Shown here: positions 35,226 through 45,142 of the stretch, one piece after another
Numbering within the stretch: position 1 is the stretch's first letter
Layout: every line of letters begins with the position of its first letter
Assembly (NCBI RefSeq): GCF_023920705.1
Contig: NZ_CP094657.1
Location: forward strand, 1,550,001-1,614,000
DNA from: Acinetobacter sp. XS-4
Lineage (GTDB): Bacteria > Pseudomonadota > Gammaproteobacteria > Pseudomonadales > Moraxellaceae
Length of the DNA: 64,000 bases
Direction: 5' to 3'
Made by a program: the position numbers and the translations under genes
The notes under the pieces: model-generated
Database searches by the model: none
Told to the model about the DNA's origin: nothing
Seen by the model: the letters and a program-made list of their open reading frames with translations, nothing else

Positions 35226-35737
35226 TCGGCTTGTTGTAAAGACTGCTGAAGCTCAAGAGTTGCCTTACGGCCTTGTAGCTGTAAGGTAATACTATGAATA
35301 AGCCCTGTCCAAGTTTCATTAGGCTCCCAAATTTCATGAAGTAAATCTTGGGAAGTGGGCATGTCCATATTCATATAAAACTGTCTATAAACATACATCA
35401 GGCAACTAGAGCGATCATTTTTAGTACAGTGAATCCAGACAATTTCATTCTGGACTAAATGATCAATAAGATCGAGTACCAATAAACATTGCTCAGCAGA
35501 TGGAGTTTCCCAGCCAATTGGAATATGAATGTAATTTAAACCGAGGTCTAAACAAATACGATCTTCATTTTCAATATGATTTGGTGCGTTACTTAAAGCG
35601 AGATTAATGATTGTACTGCAACCATATTCTTTAATCAGTTTCAGTTGTTCAGCAGAAGGCTGTGCTGAACTAAATAAATGTTCATGAATAATTGAAAATG
35701 CGGGAATTTGAGATAATGATTGTTCAAGGGTAGTCAT
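35213..35737 (-). CDS. Tyrosine/dual-specificity-like phosphatase with atypical loop
   Basis: A 174-residue protein of the tyrosine-phosphatase-like superfamily (INLALSN, IPIGWETPSAEQ). The phosphate-binding loop reads HCTKNDRSS, that is Cys-x4-Arg, one residue shorter than the canonical Cys-x5-Arg. A related uncharacterised Proteobacterial group may share this short loop. The preceding general-acid Asp segment is not obvious. A catalytically altered or pseudo-phosphatase role is possible. Confidence 0.65.
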   Translation of the reverse strand: MTTLEQSLSQIPAFSIIHEHLFSSAQPSAEQLKLIKEYGCSTIINLALSNAPNHIENEDRICLDLGLNYIHIPIGWETPSAEQCLLVLDLIDHLVQNEIVWIHCTKNDRSSCLMYVYRQFYMNMDMPTSQDLLHEIWEPNETWTGLIHSITLQLQGRKATLELQQSLQQADHLV

Positions 35738-35888
35738 GATCGCACTCTACGAGAGTAGGCTTAGCTTATTGTGTAGAATGTTATACACGATTCTAGGGAA
35801 TAGTTGAAATACAGCCTGCTTATATATTCGACAACGTTATCAAAACTTTAAAAATAATTAACTGGAAAAGTACAAGTTTTATAAAATA

Positions 35889-35922
35889 AAAAAAACAGCA
35901 TCATAAAGATGCTGTTTTTTTC
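35889..35922. terminator. Intrinsic terminator of argF
   Basis: AAAACAGCATC and GATGCTGTTTT form a strong stem with loop ATAAA, followed by T residues on both strands; it sits just after argF. Confidence 0.9.
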
Positions 35923-35929
35923 TAAATAA

Positions 35930-36847
35930 TTAAAATTTTAGATTTTCATTCAATAAAAATTCGACTAAAGCTTTTTGAGCATGAAGACGATTTTCTGCTT
36001 CATCCCATACCACTGCATTTTTATGATCAAGCATAGTTTCAGAAATTTCTTCGCCACGATGAGCAGGTAAGCAGTGCATGAATAAACATTCAGGATGAGC
36101 AAGGCCCATTAATTTTTCATTGACTTGAAAAGCAGCAAAGGCTCTTTCACGAAGCTTCTGTTCTTCTTCTTGTCCCATGCTTGCCCATACATCTGTCACA
36201 ATGAGGTCAGCATTTACAGCAGCATCTTCTGCATTGTCAAAAACTTCCACACAATGACCAAACTCTGCTAAAAATTCAGGTTTAGGTTCATATCCTTTCG
36301 GTGATGCAATTTTGAGTTTAAAGCCCATCATGTGTGCAGCTTCAATATATGAGTTACACATGTTGTTGCCATCACCAATCCAAGCAACAGTTTTGCCTTT
36401 GATGCTACCGCGGTGTTCATTATAAGTTTGTAAATCTGCAAGTAACTGGCAAGGATGATGATCATCTGTCAAACCGTTAATCACAGGAACTTTTGAATAT
36501 GATGCAAAACGTTCAACAATGTCATGACCAAAAGTACGAATCATCACGATATCAAGCATACTTGAAATTACACGTGCTGAGTCTTCAATCGGTTCACCAC
36601 GGCCTAATTGAGTGTCGCGAGGCGATAGGAATATTGCGCTACCACCAAATTGGTTAATGCCTGCTTCAAAAGAGATACGTGTGCGCGTGCTTGATTTCTC
36701 AAAAATCATTCCCAATACTTTACCAACAAAAGGTTGATATACCTTATTGCCATGCTGCATTTTTTTAAGCTCGCTTGCGCGTTCTAAAATGCGATTAAGT
36801 TCTAGAGTGGATAGATCACGTAAAGTCAGGAAATGTCTTAGAGCCAT
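35930..36847 (-). CDS. argF: ArgF, ornithine carbamoyltransferase
   Basis: A 305-residue OTCase that makes L-citrulline from ornithine and carbamoyl phosphate in arginine synthesis. The carbamoyl-phosphate motif SSTRTR is near residue 54. The catalytic [11 protein letters not shown] is near 130, and [10 protein letters not shown] near 266 carries the active-site Cys. GGAG lies 7 bases before the ATG. Anabolic rather than catabolic from the single-gene context. Confidence 0.94.
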   Translation of the reverse strand: MALRHFLTLRDLSTLELNRILERASELKKMQHGNKVYQPFVGKVLGMIFEKSSTRTRISFEAGINQFGGSAIFLSPRDTQLGRGEPIEDSARVISSMLDIVMIRTFGHDIVERFASYSKVPVINGLTDDHHPCQLLADLQTYNEHRGSIKGKTVAWIGDGNNMCNSYIEAAHMMGFKLKIASPKGYEPKPEFLAEFGHCVEVFDNAEDAAVNADLIVTDVWASMGQEEEQKLRERAFAAFQVNEKLMGLAHPECLFMHCLPAHRGEEISETMLDHKNAVVWDEAENRLHAQKALVEFLLNENLKF

Positions 36848-36959
36848 GTAGCTACTCCATAATAATTGCTATGAAATACAACAATTATCTGTTGTTGGCT
36901 GGGTGGATGTGGAAAAAAAGAAGTCTACTATACTATAAGGATTTTAAAATGCAAAAGAA

Positions 36960-37613
36960 TTAGACTTTATGATGGCCTCTTAAGAAAATATCAACACAAT
37001 AGTTAATATAATCAATTACTTCTTTCTCATCAGTCGGTAAAGGCATCCCCATAATTACACGCCATTCTATATCGCGTAAAATTCCAAAATACATTAACGA
37101 AGAATGATCGGGAGATGTGCAAAGAATTTCTTCAGCCTGATGGGAAATTAGAAGCGCCTGAGCAATTGTGTTTTGTATATTTTGAGCGCATTTTTCATAT
37201 AGATATTTGCTCAAAGTTGCATTGCATTGTGTTTGTTCAATAATTAAACGTAAAAAAGCGATATGTTCAGGTTGAATAATATGATTATAAAAGCGAATGA
37301 GTGTTTGAATTAAATAGTTGCGTAAAGATGTTTGGGATGGTTGAAAGGGCATAGAAATATCTTTAAAGAACATTTCACGGCGATAGTCGCAAATTGCGGT
37401 GAATAAGCCATCTTTATTGCCAAAATATTTATAGATAGAAGCTTTTGAACCCCCAGCATGATTAACAATGTCATCAAGAGAAACGGCATCATATCCTTTA
37501 TCCAGAAACAGCTCGGTCGCACTTAGCAATAGTGCTAAGCGACGTTCTATACCTCTGCGTGTTTGGGGTTTTTCACATACTGAATGATGTGACTCAAGGA
37601 CTGAATCATGCAT
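36960..37613 (-). CDS. TetR-family transcriptional regulator
   Basis: A 217-residue TetR repressor. The HTH lies in residues ~25-65 (LFLDKGYDAVSLDDIVNHAGGSKASIYKYFGNKDGLF), followed by a divergent C-terminal ligand domain. The neighbours argF and ntrC do not suggest a target. An AefR/AcrR-type role is possible, but the ligand is unknown. Confidence 0.85.
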   Translation of the reverse strand: MHDSVLESHHSVCEKPQTRRGIERRLALLLSATELFLDKGYDAVSLDDIVNHAGGSKASIYKYFGNKDGLFTAICDYRREMFFKDISMPFQPSQTSLRNYLIQTLIRFYNHIIQPEHIAFLRLIIEQTQCNATLSKYLYEKCAQNIQNTIAQALLISHQAEEILCTSPDHSSLMYFGILRDIEWRVIMGMPLPTDEKEVIDYINYCVDIFLRGHHKV

Positions 37614-37816
37614 AAAATTTTATAACAACGGTTAACTTTGCTTGTTTAGTATAGCAAAACTATCTTTAAGGATGGTCATCACTATTTTTTTAGGTCATCT
37701 GCTGAACAGTAATCACGAAATTAAAAAAATAAATGAATAGAAAATATAAGTTTAGAGTGAGTTCTGAAAAGATTTAATGATGTAACTTGATGTTCATTTT
37801 TAAGTTTAATAAAAAT

Positions 37817-37849
37817 AAAGCGGCTAGGAATGTCTTAGCCGCTTTTAAT
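37817..37849. terminator. Intrinsic terminator after ntrC
   Basis: AAAGCGGCTA and TAGCCGCTTT form a 10-bp stem with a 9-base loop. It lies just beyond the ntrC stop and can end the minus-strand transcript. Confidence 0.85.
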
Positions 37850-37865
37850 TTAAAGGATAAGTTTT

Positions 37866-39359
37866 TTAAGCTTCAGTTTGAGAAACCTTATGTTCATCTT
37901 CTTCATCATCGTCAGCAGATTCCATTCCAAGTTCTTTTAACTTGCGAGTTAAAGTATTGCGACCCCAACCCAGTAATTCTGCTGCATGACGTTTTCGTCC
38001 ACGCGTTTGTTGTAAAGCTGCATTAATTAAGGTGCGTTCAAACATTGGCGTAGCGATATCTAAAATCTTCATTTCGCCATTCTTAAGCTTTTGAATTGCC
38101 CATTGATTTAGTAATTCATCCCAATGGTGTAAGGAAATGCGTTCAAATGAAGGGGCAGGTTGTCCAGAGTCGCTATTCTTTTGTAATGGAACCTGTTTGA
38201 GTTCGGAAGGTAAATCTTCTGGATAAACTTCACGTCCAGTAATCATTACAGTTAACCAGCGACACGTGTTCTCAAGTTGTCGAACGTTACCGGGCCATGG
38301 CAACTGTTGCATATAGTCTGTTGTCTCGGTACGTAAGATTTTTGGACTTACGCCAAGTTCTTTACCTGCACGTGCAAGAAAATGCTGAGCCAGCATTGGT
38401 ATATCTTCACTGCGATGAGCAAGTTTAGGAATGTGAATACGAATTACATTTAAGCGGTGATATAAGTCTTCACGAAAGCGACCTTCATTTACCAGTTTTT
38501 CTAAATCCTGATGTGTTGCTGCCACAATTCGAACATCAACTTTAACTGGAATATGTCCGCCTACACGATAAAATTCACCGTCAGCGAGTACACGAAGGAG
38601 TCGAGTCTGTGTTTCAAATGGCATGTCACCAATTTCATCAAGGAATAGTGTTCCACCATTTGCTTGTTCAAAGCGACCTTGATGTTGAGTGTTTGCGCCT
38701 GTAAATGCACCTTTTTCATGACCAAATAACTCGGTTTCAATCAAGTCTTTTGGAATAGCCGCCATATTTAAAGCAATAAAAGGCTTAGCGCGGCGTGGAG
38801 AATGCTTGTGTAAGGCATGCGCAACTAGTTCTTTACCTGTACCTGATTCACCATTAATTAAAACGGTAATATGAGACTGAGATAAACGACCAATAGCACG
38901 GAAAACCTCCTGCATTGCTGGAGATTCGCCAATAATTTCTGTTGATTGAAGAGGTGAAGCTGTTTTTGTGGCTTCTTGTTGTTGTAGCTTGTTGATATGC
39001 AGGATTGCACGATTGACCAAGGCTAAAGCTTCATCAATATCAAATGGCTTCGGTAAATATTCAAAAGCGCCTGTTTGATAGCTTGAAACAGCAGACTCTA
39101 AATCAGAGTGTGCAGTCATAATAATGACAGGTAAATCGGGATGAGAGTTTTTGACTTTGGATAAGAAAGTTAAACCATCAATTCCAGGCATTCGAATGTC
39201 AGTTAGGATGACATCGGGAGCATCATGATGCAAACGTTCAAGCGCAGTTTGAGCTTCTTCAAAATTGGTAACGTCAAAACCTTCTTCTTTAAAGGTCTTT
39301 TCCAATACCCATCGCATGGCGCGATCATCATCAATAACCCATATTTTATTTCGCGACAC
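37866..39359 (-). CDS. ntrC: NtrC (GlnG), nitrogen response regulator
   Basis: A 497-residue sigma-54 activator. Receiver domain residues 1-120 with Asp54 in [12 protein letters not shown]+ domain with GESGTGKE Walker A, GAFTGA sigma-54 contact loop and DEIGDMP Walker B; Fis-type HTH at the end ([37 protein letters not shown]). The GTG at 39359 is chosen: GGGAG lies 8 bases upstream and the protein then starts [12 protein letters not shown], as in other NtrC. A longer in-frame ATG at 39422 would overlap ntrB by far more. Overlaps ntrB by 14 bases. Confidence 0.93.
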   Translation of the reverse strand: MSRNKIWVIDDDRAMRWVLEKTFKEEGFDVTNFEEAQTALERLHHDAPDVILTDIRMPGIDGLTFLSKVKNSHPDLPVIIMTAHSDLESAVSSYQTGAFEYLPKPFDIDEALALVNRAILHINKLQQQEATKTASPLQSTEIIGESPAMQEVFRAIGRLSQSHITVLINGESGTGKELVAHALHKHSPRRAKPFIALNMAAIPKDLIETELFGHEKGAFTGANTQHQGRFEQANGGTLFLDEIGDMPFETQTRLLRVLADGEFYRVGGHIPVKVDVRIVAATHQDLEKLVNEGRFREDLYHRLNVIRIHIPKLAHRSEDIPMLAQHFLARAGKELGVSPKILRTETTDYMQQLPWPGNVRQLENTCRWLTVMITGREVYPEDLPSELKQVPLQKNSDSGQPAPSFERISLHHWDELLNQWAIQKLKNGEMKILDIATPMFERTLINAALQQTRGRKRHAAELLGWGRNTLTRKLKELGMESADDDEEDEHKVSQTEA

Positions 39360-40455
39360 GGTCTGACTCCCAAGGTAAATATAAGCTAAAAATAGTTTTT
39401 CCAGGAACAGATTGGCATTCAATCATTCCATTATGTTGATGCATAATATTCTGTGCAATACTCAGGCCAAGCCCAGTACCTTTTGCTCGTCCGGTAACCA
39501 ATGGATAAAACACTGACTCTAAAATACTCTCAGGTATACCCGGCCCATTGTCCTCAATGTCAACTCGCACCGTAGATCGATTCAGCACACCATTGATTGT
39601 GACAAGGCGTTGTATGCGGGTACGTAGAATTAGTTCTGGTTCATGATCGATAAAGAATGCTTTGTTTTCTGTTATGGCTTGAATTGCATTTACACTAATG
39701 TTGAGCATGACTTGGATTAACTGATCGCGATCGGCATTCACATCGGGTAAAGACAAATCATAGTCACGTATAATTTTAATTTTTTTCTTTGTTTGGTTTG
39801 CAATAAGAGAGCGTACTCGTTCTAAAGGTTCGTGTACGTTAACATTTTCATAGCTTGGTAGTTGTCTAGAACCTAACATGGTGTCAGCCAAATTGGTTAA
39901 ACGATCTACTTCATTAATGATGACATCGGTGAATTCCGCATAAGTCTTATCATTTAAACTGCGAGCGAGTAACTGGGTTGCTCCTCGGATACCTGCAAGT
40001 GGGTTTTTAATTTCATGTGCAACGCCGCGTACAAGCTGCCTAGCGACCTGATGTTGTTGAACCAGATTTTCTTCTTTTGAAATCTTTAACATGCGGTCAA
40101 TTGGGTTGAGTTCGATCAACAATAATGGATGGTAGCTTTTACCTGCATTTAATTGAGAAACTGTGTAATCCACATGGAGGTCTTTAAAGTTGACATTAAT
40201 GACAGCTTCTCGACGCGTATAAGGTTGTCCGGTTTTTATAGTGTTTAATAAAGCTTCATGTGTATTGAAAGTATCATCAGGGGCATGAAGTAAGTTTAAA
40301 ACGGGCTGTCCTGAAGCACGGAGCAAACTAATATCAAATAGTGCTTCGCAGGCAGAATTTAAATAAAAAATATTCAAGTTACTATCGATTAATAAAATCG
40401 CAGTAGTTAAGTTGTCTACCAATAGGCGATAGTCGATAGGGTTGTGTTGATCCAT
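39346..40455 (-). CDS. ntrB: NtrB (GlnL), nitrogen sensor kinase
   Basis: A 369-residue soluble histidine kinase that controls NtrC phosphorylation under PII input. PAS domain about residues 5-115 (LLIDSNLNIFYLNSACEALF), H-box VRGVAHEIKNPLAG with His147, then the ATPase domain with DNGPGIP and GTGLGLSIAQ. No transmembrane segment, as expected for NtrB. It precedes ntrC and has a sigma-54-type promoter with NtrC-like repeats upstream. Confidence 0.93.
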   Translation of the reverse strand: MDQHNPIDYRLLVDNLTTAILLIDSNLNIFYLNSACEALFDISLLRASGQPVLNLLHAPDDTFNTHEALLNTIKTGQPYTRREAVINVNFKDLHVDYTVSQLNAGKSYHPLLLIELNPIDRMLKISKEENLVQQHQVARQLVRGVAHEIKNPLAGIRGATQLLARSLNDKTYAEFTDVIINEVDRLTNLADTMLGSRQLPSYENVNVHEPLERVRSLIANQTKKKIKIIRDYDLSLPDVNADRDQLIQVMLNISVNAIQAITENKAFFIDHEPELILRTRIQRLVTINGVLNRSTVRVDIEDNGPGIPESILESVFYPLVTGRAKGTGLGLSIAQNIMHQHNGMIECQSVPGKTIFSLYLPWESDRVAK

Positions 40456-40536
40456 TAGCGAATCGTTCCTGTCTTAAAATAGCGCAATGGCATCTTCATT
40501 GGTTATCGGATTTTCACCGTTATAGAACATGAACGA

Positions 40537-40552
40537 TGCAAAATATACGCCA
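40537..40552 (-). promoter_or_regulatory. Sigma-54 promoter for ntrBC
   Basis: On the minus strand TTGGCGTATATTTTGCAT has GG (40551-40550) and GC (40539-40538) separated by exactly 10 bases, matching -24/-12. The start would be about 70 bases before the ntrB ATG. Confidence 0.7.
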
Positions 40553-40667
40553 ACTTTGTTTATGGGTTATTTTAAAGTTTTAAGGTACTTAAAAACGCGC
40601 TGAAATCGTTCTTTATATCTTTTGATCAAAACAAATAGCTTTAGCCAAGATAATAACATGATCTAAA

Positions 40668-40716
40668 TTGGTGCAAAGATGAGTTTTGGTGCAAATGTTG
40701 GTTGTATTTTGGTGCA
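40668..40716. promoter_or_regulatory. Three TTGGTGCA repeats, candidate NtrC enhancer
   Basis: The octamer TTGGTGCA occurs at 40668-40675, 40686-40693 and 40709-40716, spaced 18 and 23 bases, upstream of the ntrB sigma-54 promoter by 117-165 bases. It matches one arm of the NtrC consensus. The same octamer lies upstream of the nir promoter at 7595-7602. Confidence 0.6.
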
Positions 40717-40797
40717 TTACACAAAGAGTAGGCTTTCCACCTATGCTTGAGACAAGAAAAGACATACAATACGCGCATTCAAGTGGAGCGCAGATTC

Positions 40798-42141
40798 ATG
40801 AAGACCCCCAAAGTCGGTTTTGTTTCTTTAGGTTGTCCTAAGGCATTGGTAGATTCTGAACGAATTTTAACTCAGTTAAAGACTGAAGGTTATCAAGTTG
40901 CATCAGATTATGATGGTGCTGATTTAGTAGTTGTTAATACCTGTGGTTTTATTGAATCTGCGGTACAAGAGTCGCTAGATGCAATTGGCGAGGCCATGAG
41001 TGAAAATGGTCGAGTAATCGTTACGGGATGCTTAGGTAAAGACGAAGATAAAATTCGTCAAATGCATCCGAACGTTTTAAAGGTTACTGGTGCGGCAGCT
41101 TATCAAGATGTGATGGAAGCTGTACATGAATATGTACCAGCACCACCTAAACATAATCCGTTTATTGATTTGGTTCCTGAACAAGGAATTCGCTTAACAC
41201 CAAAGCATTATGCTTACTTAAAAATATCTGAAGGATGTAACCATCGTTGTACCTTCTGTATTATCCCAAGTATGCGTGGTGACTTGGTTTCTCGTCCAGT
41301 TGGTAGTGTATTGGAAGAAGCTGCGGCACTTAAAAGAGCCGGTGTTAAAGAAATCTTGGTTATTTCTCAAGATACATCAGCTTATGGTGTAGATACCAAG
41401 TACAAACTTGACTTCTGGAATGGTCAGCCTGTTAAGACAAAATTCTTCGACATGTGTGAAGCACTCGGCCAATTGGGTATCTGGGTGCGTTTACACTATG
41501 TTTATCCATATCCACATGTTGACGCAGTTATCGATTTAATGGCTCAAGGTAAAATCCTGCCATATCTTGATATTCCTTTCCAACATGCAAGCCCACGCGT
41601 TCTTAAATTAATGAAGCGTCCGGCACATAGTGAAAATACACTAGAAAAAATTAAGTTATGGCGTCAAAAATGCCCTGATCTTGTGATCCGTTCTACTTTT
41701 GTGGTTGGTTTTCCTGGCGAAACTGAAGAAGACTTCCAGATTTTGTTAGATTGGTTAGTCGAAGCTCAACTTGATCGTGTAGGCTGCTTTACCTATTCAC
41801 CAGTAGAAGGCGCTACGGCAAATGATTTACCCGATCATGTGCCAGAAGAAATTAAGCAAGAGCGTTACGAGCGCTTTATGCAAGTGCAGCAGCAAATATC
41901 TGCTGCCAAATTACAAAAACGCATTGGTCAAACGATGACTGTATTAGTCGATGGTTTAGAAGACGAATATCCTGTTGCCGTTGCACGTTCTTATGCCGAT
42001 GCTCCGGAAATTGACGGTAATGTGTTTGTAGAAGATATCGATAAGAACACTATTCAACCGGGCGATATATTGGAAGTCGAAATTACCGATGCAGATGAAT
42101 ACGATTTATTTGCAAAGTTAATTAAAATTAAATCGGTTTAA
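40798..42141 (+). CDS. rimO: RimO, ribosomal protein S12 methylthiotransferase
   Basis: A 447-residue radical SAM methylthiotransferase that modifies Asp89 of S12. N-terminal UPF0004 domain ([14 protein letters not shown] and NTCGFI), radical SAM motif CNHRCTFC near residue 152, and a C-terminal TRAM domain. The start at 40798 follows GGAG; a longer in-frame ATG would place that site inside the gene. It faces the ntrBC promoter region. Confidence 0.93.
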   Translation: MKTPKVGFVSLGCPKALVDSERILTQLKTEGYQVASDYDGADLVVVNTCGFIESAVQESLDAIGEAMSENGRVIVTGCLGKDEDKIRQMHPNVLKVTGAAAYQDVMEAVHEYVPAPPKHNPFIDLVPEQGIRLTPKHYAYLKISEGCNHRCTFCIIPSMRGDLVSRPVGSVLEEAAALKRAGVKEILVISQDTSAYGVDTKYKLDFWNGQPVKTKFFDMCEALGQLGIWVRLHYVYPYPHVDAVIDLMAQGKILPYLDIPFQHASPRVLKLMKRPAHSENTLEKIKLWRQKCPDLVIRSTFVVGFPGETEEDFQILLDWLVEAQLDRVGCFTYSPVEGATANDLPDHVPEEIKQERYERFMQVQQQISAAKLQKRIGQTMTVLVDGLEDEYPVAVARSYADAPEIDGNVFVEDIDKNTIQPGDILEVEITDADEYDLFAKLIKIKSV

Positions 42142-42191
42142 TCGAAATATATTTAAAGAGCATTCAGTTTAAGAGGTTTTGGAGCAAAGTC

Positions 42192-42920
42192 ATGGCGGAA
42201 ACAATTAGCCCACGTTATTCACGTATTCTATTAAAATTATCTGGTGAGGCATTGTCAGGTAATAAAGATATGGGTATCGATGCCCAAGTTTTAGATCATA
42301 TGTCACTTTCAATTGCACATTTGGTTGGTTTGGGTGTGCAAGTGGGTATCGTTGTGGGTGGCGGTAATTTGTACCGTGGTAGTCAGTTGCAAAAAGATGG
42401 CCTAGTTGGTCGTGTAACAGGCGATCAAATGGGTATGCTTGCAACTGTAATGAATGGCTTAGCTATGCGTGATGCTCTAGTTCGTCGTAACATCAGAACT
42501 CGTCTTATGTCTGCATTGCCAATTGGTACAGTGGTAGAGTCTTACTCAAGTCGTGATGCGATTCGTCATTTGAGTCAAGGTGAGGTTTGTGTTTTTGTTG
42601 CGGGTACAGGAAATCCATTTTTCACAACAGATACAGCAGCATGTCTACGCGGCATTGAAATTGAAGCGAATTTGATTTTAAAAGCGACTAAAGTTGATGG
42701 CGTTTATAATAAAGATCCAAGTAAATATGATGATGCTGTTAAATACGATCATTTAACTTTTGACCAAGTATTAGATGAAAAACTTGGTGTTATGGATTTG
42801 ACTGCTATTTGCTTATGTCGTGACCATAACGTGCCATTGCAAGTTTTTGATATGAATAAATCAGGTGCGTTATTGTCAGTAGTAATGGGTGAAAAAGAAG
42901 GAACGCGCGTTACTAAGTAA
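42192..42920 (+). CDS. pyrH: PyrH, UMP kinase
   Basis: A 242-residue amino-acid-kinase-fold UMP kinase ([11 protein letters not shown] at the N-terminus, [23 protein letters not shown]). It makes UDP from UMP and ATP. It opens the conserved pyrH-frr-uppS-cdsA-dxr-rseP-bamA run. A GGAG site (TTTTGGAGCAAAG) precedes the ATG. Confidence 0.95.
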   Translation: MAETISPRYSRILLKLSGEALSGNKDMGIDAQVLDHMSLSIAHLVGLGVQVGIVVGGGNLYRGSQLQKDGLVGRVTGDQMGMLATVMNGLAMRDALVRRNIRTRLMSALPIGTVVESYSSRDAIRHLSQGEVCVFVAGTGNPFFTTDTAACLRGIEIEANLILKATKVDGVYNKDPSKYDDAVKYDHLTFDQVLDEKLGVMDLTAICLCRDHNVPLQVFDMNKSGALLSVVMGEKEGTRVTK

Positions 42921-43005
42921 TGTACGTGTTACCGAAAGCTCTTTATACTAGCGCTAAATTAAATTTGTTAAATATATCTTTGAATAAATAAGTAAGGTAG
43001 ATCAT

Positions 43006-43560
43006 ATGATTAACGATCTGAAAAAAGACGGCGAACAGCGTATGTCAAAAACTCTAGAGTCTTTAGAACTCGGGTTTGCTAAAGTTCGTACTGGCCGTGC
43101 ACACCCATCAATCTTAAATGGTGTGATGGTTCCTTACTACGGTTCTGATGTGCCATTAAATCAAGTAGCAAACGTGGGTATTGAAGACTCTCGTACACTT
43201 ATTGTTCAGCCATTTGAGCGTACAATGGTTTCAGCTATTGATAAGGCAATCCGTGAAAGTGATCTTGGTTTAAACCCGATTACAGCAGATGCAATTCGTG
43301 TACCTTTACCAGCATTAACTGAAGAAACACGTCGTGATATGCAAAAAGTTGCGCGTAACGAAGCTGAAAATGCAAAAGTTGCGATTCGTAATATTCGTCG
43401 TGATGTATTAGGTGATATCAAAGCATTGTTGAAAGAAAAAGAGATTTCTGAAGATGATGAACGCCGTGCAGGTGATGATATTCAGAAAATTACTGACAAA
43501 TATGTTGCAGAAGTAGACAAGCGTCTTGCAGCGAAAGAAGCAGAATTGATGAAGGTCTAA
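43006..43560 (+). CDS. frr: Ribosome recycling factor Frr
   Basis: A 184-residue RRF of standard length with the usual start [20 protein letters not shown] and the conserved GRAHPSIL and [15 protein letters not shown] segments. It dissociates post-termination ribosomes with EF-G. The 5-base gap to uppS suggests co-transcription. Confidence 0.95.
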   Translation: MINDLKKDGEQRMSKTLESLELGFAKVRTGRAHPSILNGVMVPYYGSDVPLNQVANVGIEDSRTLIVQPFERTMVSAIDKAIRESDLGLNPITADAIRVPLPALTEETRRDMQKVARNEAENAKVAIRNIRRDVLGDIKALLKEKEISEDDERRAGDDIQKITDKYVAEVDKRLAAKEAELMKV

Positions 43561-43565
43561 TTTTT

Positions 43566-44318
43566 ATGACCGATTCTGAAGAGTATCATCTTCCCAAGCA
43601 TGTTGCCATCATTATGGATGGCAACAACCGCTTTGCAAAAAAAAATCAAATGCAAAAAGGTGATGGGCATAGGGAAGGTAAAAATGTTCTTGATCCTATC
43701 GTTGAACATTGTAAAAAAACTGGTATTCGTGCTTTAACTGTTTTTGCATTTTCAAGTGAAAATTGGAATCGACCGCAGTATGAAGTCGATCTGCTTATGA
43801 AGCTTCTGGAAGAAAGCATTCATGAGCAAATACCTCGCATGAAGAAATTTAATATTGCTTTGCGTTTTATCGGTGATCGTTCTCGATTATCCTCACACTT
43901 AGTTGCCTTAATGGAAGATGCAGAGCAACAGACAGCACACCATGACACCATGACCCTAACCATTGCAATAAGCTATGGTGGGATGTGGGACATTGCTAAT
44001 GCAGCAAAACAGGTTGCAGAGGCCGTCTCCCGTGGTGAATTTAGTGCTGATCAAATAAATGTTGATTTGTTCGAAAAATATGTCAGTCTAAACGATCTGC
44101 CAGCTGTGGACTTATTAATCCGCACAGGCGGAGATTATCGCATATCTAATTTCTTGTTGTGGCAAGCAGCTTATGCGGAACTGTATTTTACCGAAGCTTT
44201 ATGGCCAGAATTTACAGTAAAAGAGTTCGATCATGCATTGAATGTTTTTTCAGGGCGTGAACGTCGTTTTGGCAAAACATCTGAACAAATTCAGCAAGAG
44301 AAAATAGAGAATTTATAA
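43566..44318 (+). CDS. uppS: UppS, undecaprenyl diphosphate synthase
   Basis: A 250-residue cis-prenyltransferase that extends farnesyl diphosphate to the C55 lipid carrier. The catalytic Asp is in HVAIIMDGNNRFAKK; the usual DGNGRWA is here DGNNRFA. Motifs LTVFAFSSENWNRP and DLLIRTGGDYRISNFLLWQ are intact. The last codons overlap the cdsA ATG. Confidence 0.93.
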   Translation: MTDSEEYHLPKHVAIIMDGNNRFAKKNQMQKGDGHREGKNVLDPIVEHCKKTGIRALTVFAFSSENWNRPQYEVDLLMKLLEESIHEQIPRMKKFNIALRFIGDRSRLSSHLVALMEDAEQQTAHHDTMTLTIAISYGGMWDIANAAKQVAEAVSRGEFSADQINVDLFEKYVSLNDLPAVDLLIRTGGDYRISNFLLWQAAYAELYFTEALWPEFTVKEFDHALNVFSGRERRFGKTSEQIQQEKIENL

Positions 44319-45142
44319 TGTTAGAGCGGATTGTTACCGCATTGGTACTTGTTGCAGTTGTTTTAGGCTGTATGTTTGCTACGCAATCACATTATCCAAT
44401 GTTGGTTCTTATGATTGTTGCAGCAGGGGTAGCGGGGTATGAGTGGTATAAATTAATGCCTCGCGAAACTGCAAATGCTGTAAAACCTAAAGCTTGGTGT
44501 TACGGTCTGCTTGTTGCATTTGTTTCAGGTGTCGCCCTATTTTTCCACGATATTGCATTGCTTTTGTGGTCTGCTTCAATTTTGACTTGGATTGTTAGTG
44601 TATATTGGGTTAAGTCATTTCCTGAATTTGATGGTTGGTATAATGCGACCTTGTATGTGATTGGCATAATTCTAGTCTGCGCTGCGGTAACATCAATTTT
44701 TGTAGTATGGCAAAGTTCACCATGGTGGTTAATGTATCTGTTCTTGCTTGTATGGGGTGCAGATAGTGGTGCTTACTTTGTTGGTCGTAAATTTGGAAAA
44801 AGAAAACTAGCTCCAACTGTAAGCCCTAATAAATCAGTAGAAGGTTTGTACGGTGGTCTTATTACGACCGTAGTAATAATGGTAGTTGTGCAATATCATT
44901 ATCTAAATTTAACTTTAATTCAGCAAATTCTGTTTCTTATATTGTCATTAATTACAGTATTTGGTTCAGTTTTAGGTGACTTATTTGAGTCAATGATTAA
45001 ACGTCGTGCCGGTATTAAAGATTCGGGTCGTGTTCTGCCTGGTCATGGTGGTGTGTTAGATCGTATTGATTCTTTACTTGCTGCAGCCCCGATCTTTGCA
45101 ACGGGAATGTATATATTAAAACTTATTGGTGTAGATTTATAG
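44318..45142 (+). CDS. cdsA: CdsA, phosphatidate cytidylyltransferase
   Basis: A 274-residue membrane protein with about seven hydrophobic helices and the family signature DLFESMIKRRAGIKDSGRVLPGHGGVLDRIDSL near the C-terminus. It makes CDP-diacylglycerol for phospholipid synthesis. Shares its first base with the uppS stop and abuts dxr. Confidence 0.94.
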   Translation: MLERIVTALVLVAVVLGCMFATQSHYPMLVLMIVAAGVAGYEWYKLMPRETANAVKPKAWCYGLLVAFVSGVALFFHDIALLLWSASILTWIVSVYWVKSFPEFDGWYNATLYVIGIILVCAAVTSIFVVWQSSPWWLMYLFLLVWGADSGAYFVGRKFGKRKLAPTVSPNKSVEGLYGGLITTVVIMVVVQYHYLNLTLIQQILFLILSLITVFGSVLGDLFESMIKRRAGIKDSGRVLPGHGGVLDRIDSLLAAAPIFATGMYILKLIGVDL

